Shown one piece after another: positions 1-5,563 of a DNA stretch of 7,109 nucleotides (the stretch's first letter is position 1; each line of letters starts with the position of its first letter). The stretch spans positions 1-7,109 of the forward strand of contig VAXX01000176.1 in the NCBI GenBank assembly GCA_005885115.1, in the 5' to 3' direction. The notes under the pieces were generated by a model. The model did no database searches and had not been told where the DNA came from. It saw only the letters and a program-made list of their open reading frames with translations. The position numbers and the translations under genes are program-made. The stretch comes from Actinomycetota bacterium (GTDB lineage: Bacteria; Actinomycetota; Actinomycetes; Mycobacteriales; Micromonosporaceae).

Positions 1-567
1 CAGGTCGACCAGTTTCAGTCCTATGTCCGGGCCGGTGGCGGGGAAGAGCCGCGTGCCCTGGCCGACGATCACGGGATAGGTGAGCAGCACGATCTCGTCG
101 ACCAGCCGGTGGTGGAGCAGCCAGCGGATCAGGGTGCCACTGCCCCACACTTGCAGCTCACCGCTCGGCTCGGCGCGCAGCTCTCCGACGGCGGTCGCGA
201 CGTCACCGGACAGGACGGTCGTGTCCGCCCATTGCGGGTCGGTGAGCGTGGTGGAGGCGACGTACTTGGGCCGCGTGTTCAGCGCCTCTCCGATGGGGTT
301 TCCGGGATCCATGCCTGCTCCCCAGGAGCCGGCGAAGATCTCGTAGGTCCGCCGGCCGAACAGGAACGCGTCGGCGCGCTGGAAAGTCTGGCTGATGAAC
401 GTCGAGGCCTCGTCGTCGTGCAGCGGCGGGGCCCATCCGAAGCGCTCGAATCCGCCGCTACGCTCCTCGTCCGCCGCGCCGGCTTCGCGCCGTGTCCCTA
501 CGTCAATCCGTCGATGCCCCTGCGTCACTCCGTCGAGAGAGACGTTCGTGACGGTCGTCAATTTCAT
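1..567 (-). CDS. DHFR-family (RibD C-terminal domain) reductase, 3' end off the window
   Basis: The frame is open for 189 codons from ATG 567-565 to the left edge, with no stop. The start is supported by AAGGGAG about 8 nt upstream on the minus strand. The protein looks like the YyaP/YwjB-type branch of the dihydrofolate reductase-like fold (Pfam RibD_C). It begins MKLTTVTNVSLDGV; the core has ADAFLFGRRTYEIFAGSW (residues 66-82), LNTRPKYVASTTL (97-109), WGSGTLIRWLL (141-151) and YPVIVGQGTRLFP (164-176), the usual family landmarks including the Gly-rich nucleotide-binding strand. Homologues are generally about 200 residues, so probably only 10-25 C-terminal residues are missing. Members are presumed NAD(P)H-dependent cytoplasmic reductases, mostly with unknown substrate; being a true folate enzyme is unlikely. 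Residues 17-33 are unlike the family and coincide with a short tandem duplication. It is divergent from the aldo-keto reductase gene. Family call is firm, substrate unknown. Confidence 0.9.
   Translation of the reverse strand, partial: MKLTTVTNVSLDGVTQGHRRIDVGTRREAGAADEERSGGFERFGWAPPLHDDEASTFISQTFQRADAFLFGRRTYEIFAGSWGAGMDPGNPIGEALNTRPKYVASTTLTDPQWADTTVLSGDVATAVGELRAEPSGELQVWGSGTLIRWLLHHRLVDEIVLLTYPVIVGQGTRLFPATGPDIGLKLVDL
492..535. repeat. Imperfect 22-bp tandem duplication inside the DHFR-family gene
   Basis: Two adjacent 22-nt units, 492-513 and 514-535, match at 18 of 22 positions when aligned by eye. They share the cores CCCT, CGTCA and TCCGTCG. The period is not a multiple of three, so the second copy is read in a different frame from the first. 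In the first copy's frame the second copy would contain a TAG. The repeat encodes part of the atypical N-terminal stretch of the reductase. Confidence 0.75.
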
Positions 568-738
568 GGTCACAGCTCCCTTCGCGGTTGCGGCGTCGTT
601 CAGTATGACCGGACCGCGGCGGCGATGGCTTCGAGAGCTGAGGGGTGCCCTGACGGCCGAAGATGTTCGCGACATCGGGCGGTGGCGGTTGGCGGCTTCC
701 GGGTCGCCGCGCAACGGTTGCCGCGGGAGGATCGGGGC
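568..738. promoter_or_regulatory. Divergent intergenic region between reductase and aldo-keto reductase genes
   Basis: This 171-bp spacer must hold the promoters for both flanking divergent genes. The ribosome binding sites are clear: AAGGGAG for the minus gene, and GGGAGG at 725-730 for the plus gene. The only -10-like word I noticed is CATACT on the minus strand (complement of 602-607), without a convincing -35 partner. I see no clear operator palindrome. Extending the aldo-keto reductase frame upstream is possible on paper, but the extra residues do not resemble the family. Confidence 0.4.
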
Positions 739-1719
<981 letters not shown>

Positions 1720-1744
1720 CCGACCGGGGCGCGCCGACACCCGT

Positions 1745-1764
1745 ACCCCATGTCCACGGGGTTT
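1745..1764 (+). terminator. Weak terminator-like hairpin after the aldo-keto reductase gene
   Basis: ACCCC (1745-1749) can pair with GGGGT (1758-1762) across an 8-nt loop, followed by TTTCCTC. The stem is only 5 bp and the T-run is short, so intrinsic termination is plausible but not secure. It lies 26 nt past the stop codon. The rest of the 1720-1901 spacer shows only the upstream region of the next gene. Confidence 0.3.
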
Positions 1765-1901
1765 CCTCAACGTCCACACCGAATGCACCCCGCGGCTGGA
1801 ACGGCAGCGCGGGCAGCCGTCGGCGGCTCTCTGCAAGGCCGTGCTTGCGCGTCTCTTCCCGAATTACGATGGAGGAACCGGTACGCGGGCGAGGAGACGT
1901 G

Positions 1902-2309
1902 ATGAGCGACTGGAACGACAAGATCATCGAGGAGTTCCGCGCCAACGGTGGGCATGTTGGCGGTCAGTTCGCTGGCGCGCCGCTACTGCTGTTACACACG
2001 GTGGGCGCCAAGAGCGGCCAGCCTCGCGTGAACCCGATGATGTACCAGAAGGTGGACGGCGGCTACGCCGTGTTCGCGTCCAAGGGTGGTGCTCCCGCAA
2101 GTCCCGACTGGTACCACAACCTGCTCGCCCATCCGCGGGTTCAGGCGGAGATCGGTACGGACAAGGTGGAACTGGTCGCCAGAGTCGCCGTAGGGGACGA
2201 GCGGGAACGCATCTGGAGCGCGCAGAAGGCCGCGTATCCGGGCTTCGCCGACTACGAGCGGAAGACTGCCCGCCAGATCCCGGTCGTCGTACTGGAAGCC
2301 GCGCCGTAG
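1902..2309 (+). CDS. Deazaflavin (F420)-dependent nitroreductase-family protein
   Basis: A 135-residue protein of the Ddn-like split beta-barrel family (Pfam F420H2_quin_red), which uses reduced coenzyme F420 to reduce quinones, nitro compounds or other acceptors. The family signature runs through the protein: GGQFAGAPLLLLHTVGAKSG (residues 20-39), R42, then FASKGGAPASPDWYHNLLAHP (58-78), where K61-G62-G63 form the expected F420 phosphate contact, then YPGFADYERKTARQIPVVVLE near the C-terminus. Length is normal for the family. ATG 1902 is preferred over the in-frame GTG 1899 and TTG 1845 because GAGGAG (1891-1896) is 5 nt upstream and homologues start at about this point. A possible -10 (TACGAT, 1865-1870) has only a poorly spaced TTGCGC upstream. 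The physiological acceptor is unknown. F420 use fits an actinobacterial host. Confidence 0.92.
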   Translation: MSDWNDKIIEEFRANGGHVGGQFAGAPLLLLHTVGAKSGQPRVNPMMYQKVDGGYAVFASKGGAPASPDWYHNLLAHPRVQAEIGTDKVELVARVAVGDERERIWSAQKAAYPGFADYERKTARQIPVVVLEAAP

Positions 2310-2322
2310 GCGGTGCGGCGAT

Positions 2323-2360
2323 CGACATGCATCTGCTCATGCCGCCATGGCCACGTGTCG
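2323..2360. terminator. Possible bidirectional hairpin between convergent genes
   Basis: The 54-bp gap lies between two convergent stop codons. CGACATG (2323-2329) can pair with CGTGTCG (2354-2360): 7 bp including one G-U, with a 24-nt loop. There is no T-run, and the large loop makes it weak. A competing 5-bp pairing, GCGGC 2315-2319 with GCCGC 2341-2345, is also possible. Convergent context is the main reason to list it. Confidence 0.22.
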
Positions 2361-2363
2361 TCG

Positions 2364-2792
2364 TCATTTGACCGGGCGGGGTCCGTACCGGGCCTGTAGG
2401 GCTCGCACGGTCGTTTGATCCGACAGGTCCACGCGGCGGACATCGCCGCGCTGGAGGTTGTCGGCGTCGACGATCCCGATGGTGAGGGAGGAGAGCGGGG
2501 CGAGCCGGCTCTGCCAGATGAGCCGCTCGGTGTCATCGAGTACGGGCGCGAAATCGGTGCCGCCCTTGACCTTCACCGACGCGTCGGCCCGTTCCGAGGC
2601 ATCGAGGCTGTTCTGGTAGATGACCTGCGCGGAGACCACGTCGGGGCGCTGTTCCAGGGTGTGCTGGATCTGTGCGGTGATGGCATCCATGGCGGCCTGT
2701 TCGGCGGGGCTGGTCGGGTTGACCACCGAACACCCTCCCAGGAGCACGGCCAGAATCGCCGCAGTGGTTGCGAGTAGGCGACGGACAGACAT
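2364..2792 (-). CDS. Small secreted lipoprotein, last gene of the type VII-linked operon
   Basis: A 142-residue protein with a typical lipoprotein signal peptide: positively charged MSVRR, hydrophobic LLATTAAILAVLL, then LGGC with C21 as the lipidated cysteine. Maturation by Lgt and signal peptidase II would anchor about 122 residues outside the membrane. ATG 2792 is preceded by GGGGGA about 7 nt upstream. The mature part looks like a small alpha/beta domain: a helix (EQAAMDAITAQIQHTLEQ), a strand (VVSAQVIYQ), VKVKGGTDFAPVLDDTERLIW, a strand (LSSLTIGIVD), and a C-terminal ALQARYGPRPVK. I do not recognise the family. The gene starts 14 nt after the hydrolase stop codon, so the two are very probably co-expressed. 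Given its surface location and coupling to a putative secreted lipase, an immunity, anchor or chaperone-like role is plausible inference. The upstream extension of this frame to 4043 is a shadow of the hydrolase gene. Confidence 0.85.
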   Translation of the reverse strand: MSVRRLLATTAAILAVLLGGCSVVNPTSPAEQAAMDAITAQIQHTLEQRPDVVSAQVIYQNSLDASERADASVKVKGGTDFAPVLDDTERLIWQSRLAPLSSLTIGIVDADNLQRGDVRRVDLSDQTTVRALQARYGPRPVK

Positions 2793-2806
2793 CACCGATC
2801 CCCCTG

Positions 2807-4168
2807 TCACGGTGTTCGGGTCAGATCGTAAACCTGCGTCTGACCGGTATTGGTCGTGCCCAGAAACGCGCTGGCACTGTCGCGGTATGCCCGTACGGAC
2901 GGGTCGGCACTGGTGTCGAGGGCTTGCGCGGCGGGCAGGTAGGACTTGTTGGTGGAGTGGTCGCCGCCGATGGTGCCGAGTTGGTTGTCGAAGGTGACGG
3001 TGGTCCGGTTGGGCCGGTCGGGGTTGGCGGCGGCGTCGAGGTGTGGCACGATGTCGTGGCTGTTCTCCAGGGACAGCACCTGGACGTTGGCGGGGATGTC
3101 GACGCGGCCGATCGGGGAGCCGGCGGTCAGGACGTGGGTGACGTTGAAGTTGAACCCGCCGGTACCGGAGTCGTGCGCGGCCTGCGCGGCGACCATGCCG
3201 CCCTGGCTGTGTCCGACGAGCATGACCGGGTCGGTGGGGCTGGCCCCGGCGCGGCGCAGCGCTTCGGCGATGGCTTCCTCCCGCGCGGTGACGTCGCCGC
3301 CGAGGACGTGGACGTTGGTACCGAGGTCGTTGAGCGAGGGGTTGGCGCTGCCGGGTCCGTCCCAGACCTTGGTACCGGGGATGTCGACGACGTACGCCTT
3401 GCTGCCGTCGGGGTGGGTGATCACCCGTACGTCGATCTGATCCGGCGATCCGGCGTGTGCCAGTCCGTTGCGGTAGTCCAGGCCGTCCATCAGGTCCCCG
3501 AACCCGTTCGGGAGGTGCGTCGCCCGGGGGTCGCTCGTGTCGATGCCCGCGTCGGTGACGGTGGCGTGGCCGTCGGGGTACAGCTGGCCGACGAGGTGGG
3601 CGGCGGAGGGTACGTCGCCTTCGAACAGGCCGGTCAGCCTGGTGACCAGGCCGGGGCTGGCGCCGACGAGGTCGTCGACGAGGCCGGGGTGGTCGGTGAT
3701 GAAGCGCTGGTAGTCGAACTTCCCGCCCAGGCCGAAGTACACGGCCGCGGCACCGCCGGCGACCAGCAGCAACGGCAGCCCGACCACCACCCCCGCCGGG
3801 GCGAGGTATCCGGCGGCCCAGCGGATGTCGTCGAGCAGCTGCGCCTGTGCGGCGTCGGTGAACCGGTACGCGTCGGCGACCACCCGCAGCGCGACGGCCC
3901 GTTCGGCGTACCCGACGCTGAGCGCGGTCAACCCGCCGCGCCCGTCCAGCGCCCCGAGCAGCGTTTCGATGAACCGGGCCGCCCCGGCCGGATCGAGGAT
4001 GGCCGAGGCGGCCAGGTTGGGGTCGGCGAGGATCGTGTGGCATTCGACGCTGACCTGAGCGAGGGTGGCCGCGAGGTCGTCGCTGCTGATGGCGAGGGTG
4101 TGCAGGTCTTCCAGTTGGGCGTACGTGCCGCCGGTCCCGCCGCTCACGTGCAGGTCACGGCTGTCCAC
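2807..4168 (-). CDS. Serine alpha/beta hydrolase (lipase-like) with N-terminal type VII secretion-like region
   Basis: A 453-residue protein with three parts. (1) Residues about 15-110 are predicted helical and Ala/Leu-rich (AQLEDLHTLAISSDDLAATLAQVS and onward) and end in YRFTD (Y101 to D105), a match to the YxxxD/E export signal of ESX substrates. (2) Residues about 121-148 are strongly hydrophobic (GVVVGLPLLLVAGGAAAVYF), a possible membrane segment. (3) Residues about 245-440 form an alpha/beta hydrolase with the nucleophile elbow VMLVGHSQGG (S321), a likely acid D372 in SLENSHDIVPHLD and a likely His404 in GGDHSTNKSY. The pattern suggests a lipase or esterase; substrate unknown. The GTG start at 4168 is preferred: GGAGG lies 6 nt upstream, and it overlaps the EspG-like gene by only 14 nt, implying coupled translation. 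The frame stays open upstream to 4366 but that part encodes low-complexity shadow sequence. Hydrolase call is firm; export by a type VII system is inference. Confidence 0.87.
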   Translation of the reverse strand: MDSRDLHVSGGTGGTYAQLEDLHTLAISSDDLAATLAQVSVECHTILADPNLAASAILDPAGAARFIETLLGALDGRGGLTALSVGYAERAVALRVVADAYRFTDAAQAQLLDDIRWAAGYLAPAGVVVGLPLLLVAGGAAAVYFGLGGKFDYQRFITDHPGLVDDLVGASPGLVTRLTGLFEGDVPSAAHLVGQLYPDGHATVTDAGIDTSDPRATHLPNGFGDLMDGLDYRNGLAHAGSPDQIDVRVITHPDGSKAYVVDIPGTKVWDGPGSANPSLNDLGTNVHVLGGDVTAREEAIAEALRRAGASPTDPVMLVGHSQGGMVAAQAAHDSGTGGFNFNVTHVLTAGSPIGRVDIPANVQVLSLENSHDIVPHLDAAANPDRPNRTTVTFDNQLGTIGGDHSTNKSYLPAAQALDTSADPSVRAYRDSASAFLGTTNTGQTQVYDLTRTP

Positions 4169-4955
4169 TGTGGACCTCCACCAGTTCGGCGATCGCCGGC
4201 GCCAGCCATACCCCGATGTCGCGCCGGGCGACCGGTACCAGCTCGACCATCCGCTGCCCGGTTTCGTCGGGTATCGGGCGGATGCCGACCCAGCCGTGCC
4301 CGGTAGCGATCCACACGACCTGGCCCACGTACGCGTCGTCGTCGGCGTGCCCGGTGACCAGAGCACGCAGGGTCGCCGTACCGGAGTCGGTCAGCCGTTG
4401 CGCCAGCCGCGCCTGCGCCTGGGTCAGGCCGAGTGCCCGCGTCGCGTCGGGCCCGCCGAACCGGTCGAGGTGATCGAAGTGTTCCAGCGCCGCCAGGGGC
4501 AGCCGCCCGGCCAGAGATACCCCGTCCTCCTGACCGAGCACCGCGCTCACCCGGGTACGCCCGCCGCCGAACGCATCCGGCTCGGGTACCGCCCGGATCA
4601 GCTCGCGGCCGACCGCCTCGGCGGGGAACACCGACAGCTCGACCTGCTCGCCGGGCAGCGTGAGCAGACCCGCCCCCAGCGGTCCGGCGACCGCGTATAC
4701 CGCGCGCAGGCCCAGTCCCTGCCCGGCCACCTCCACCCGTACCCCGACCGTCGGTCGGCCCAGCACCCCCAGCGTGGTGGCGAGCGCCGGTACCGGCCGG
4801 GGTGGATCCCCGACGACGAGGCCCCGCGCTGCCAGGCTCGCCTCCGCCGCGGCATTCGGATCGGCCGGGAACCCGGACGGCAGAACGACGCCCGCCGCCG
4901 CGGCCAGCGCAGCGACCTCCGCGGTGGTCAGCACCAGCCGACGGGCCGCGTCCAT
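4155..4955 (-). CDS. EspG-like ESX (type VII) secretion-associated chaperone
   Basis: A 266-residue protein, close to the roughly 280 residues of mycobacterial EspG. The layout agrees with that family: an N-terminal strand-helix region (LVLTTAEVAALAAAAGVVLP), a segment with LAARGLVVGDPPRPVPALATTL, a central VRVEV...LRAVYAVAG sheet, a TGEQ/LPGEQVELSVFP stretch, and a C-terminal GQVVWIATGHGWVGIRPIP followed by VELVPVARRDIGVWLAPAIAEL. EspG proteins are cytosolic chaperones that bind helical-hairpin (PE-PPE-like) substrates and keep them ready for the ESX secretion apparatus. ATG 4955 shares its A with the TGA of the upstream WXG100-like gene (TGATG), with GGGGG about 9 nt upstream. Its last codons overlap the hydrolase start. 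This position, between a WXG100-like gene and a hydrolase with an export-like motif, supports a dedicated chaperone role. Assigned from remembered family patterns, not a profile search. Confidence 0.75.
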   Translation of the reverse strand: MDAARRLVLTTAEVAALAAAAGVVLPSGFPADPNAAAEASLAARGLVVGDPPRPVPALATTLGVLGRPTVGVRVEVAGQGLGLRAVYAVAGPLGAGLLTLPGEQVELSVFPAEAVGRELIRAVPEPDAFGGGRTRVSAVLGQEDGVSLAGRLPLAALEHFDHLDRFGGPDATRALGLTQAQARLAQRLTDSGTATLRALVTGHADDDAYVGQVVWIATGHGWVGIRPIPDETGQRMVELVPVARRDIGVWLAPAIAELVEVHSGQP

Positions 4956-5413
4956 CAGATCACCCCCTGGCCACGCATGAACCGACCGACCTCGAGCCAG
5001 CGCGGGTCACCCGTACCGGGCAGGTTATGCGGCCCCACCGGCCAGCCCGCCCACGGGGGCAGGCCCACCGCCTCGCTCACTGTGTTCGCCGCGTTCTCCA
5101 GCCAGCTCGCGTGCCGGGTGAACCAGTCGCTGACCTCCCGCTCGAACTCGCCAATCAGCGCCAGGACGTGGCGCACCTGCTCGGCGTGTTTACGCAACAC
5201 CGCCGCGGCCTGCTCCAACTCGCTGGCGGCCCGGTCACACGCCGCCGTGTCCCCGGCGACCCGGTCGCGGTACCCATCCGCCGACGACGACACCCACCGC
5301 GCCGCAAATCCTTGCCGCTGATGATCGGCCGCATGCTGGCGTACCTGCCCGGCCCGGGCCACCAGGGCATCGGCCAACCGCTCCAACTCGTCCGGATCAC
5401 CCGGAATCGTCAT
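4955..5413 (-). CDS. WXG100-like helical protein, first gene of the operon
   Basis: A 152-residue protein whose first hundred residues look like a long helical hairpin: DPDELERLADALVARAGQVR (residues 6-25), a turn with W40-V41-S42 where WXG100 proteins carry WxG, then a second Ala/Glu-rich helix from about 56 to 97 (CDRAASELEQAAAVLRKHAE). The C-terminal 40 residues are Pro/Gly/Trp-rich (LPPWAGWPVGPHNLPGTG), longer than a classical 100-residue ESAT-6-like protein. I see no YxxxD/E after the hairpin, so it may be exported only as a partner of another protein, or act as a targeting helper. ATG 5413 is preferred, with a G-rich stretch (GGGGGGCG) about 8 nt upstream; an in-frame ATG at 5473 would add 20 residues that do not fit the helical start. 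The stop TGA overlaps the next ATG by one base. Family call moderate. Confidence 0.75.
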   Translation of the reverse strand: MTIPGDPDELERLADALVARAGQVRQHAADHQRQGFAARWVSSSADGYRDRVAGDTAACDRAASELEQAAAVLRKHAEQVRHVLALIGEFEREVSDWFTRHASWLENAANTVSEAVGLPPWAGWPVGPHNLPGTGDPRWLEVGRFMRGQGVI

Positions 5414-5563
5414 GCCCACACGCCCCCCGAACCCGCAGCCATGCCCGTCGATTGCAGACGCTACCGAATCCACGCCGGCCGAGGGGGACGCGCTGCGGAT
5501 CGGGTCCGGCTGTCCTATGGTCGGGGGAGTACGGATTCGCTCCCGGACCGGCGGAGGTCGGCG
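5414..5563. promoter_or_regulatory. Divergent promoter region: type VII-linked operon (minus) and formate dehydrogenase (plus)
   Basis: A 150-bp spacer from which both flanking units are transcribed outward. On the plus strand GGAGG (5553-5557) is an excellent ribosome binding site 6 nt before the formate dehydrogenase ATG. A weak plus-strand promoter can be drawn as CTGCGG (5493-5498), a 17-nt spacer and TATGGT (5516-5521), which would leave an untranslated leader of roughly 35-40 nt. No convincing minus-strand promoter words and no clear regulator palindrome were found. Confidence 0.35.

Noticed and set aside
109..738. N-terminal extension of the aldo-keto reductase
   Set aside because: It overlaps the real minus-strand reductase, and the family N-terminus and ribosome site are at 739.
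1845..1901. Upstream TTG start for the F420-type gene
   Set aside because: ATG 1902 has GAGGAG at good spacing and matches the usual family start.
1841..2371. A second plus-strand frame overlapping the F420-type gene
   Set aside because: Arg/Gly-rich with no family resemblance; the 1902-2309 frame has the full deazaflavin-reductase signature.
2793..4043. N-terminal extension of the lipoprotein frame by over 400 codons
   Set aside because: Arg/Pro-rich shadow of the hydrolase gene; the lipoprotein signal peptide and ribosome site fix the start at 2792.
2768..4306. A 512-codon plus-strand frame across the hydrolase
   Set aside because: Gly/Val/Asp-rich mirror of the hydrolase gene with no recognisable domain; the minus-strand frame has catalytic motifs, a ribosome site and operon spacing.
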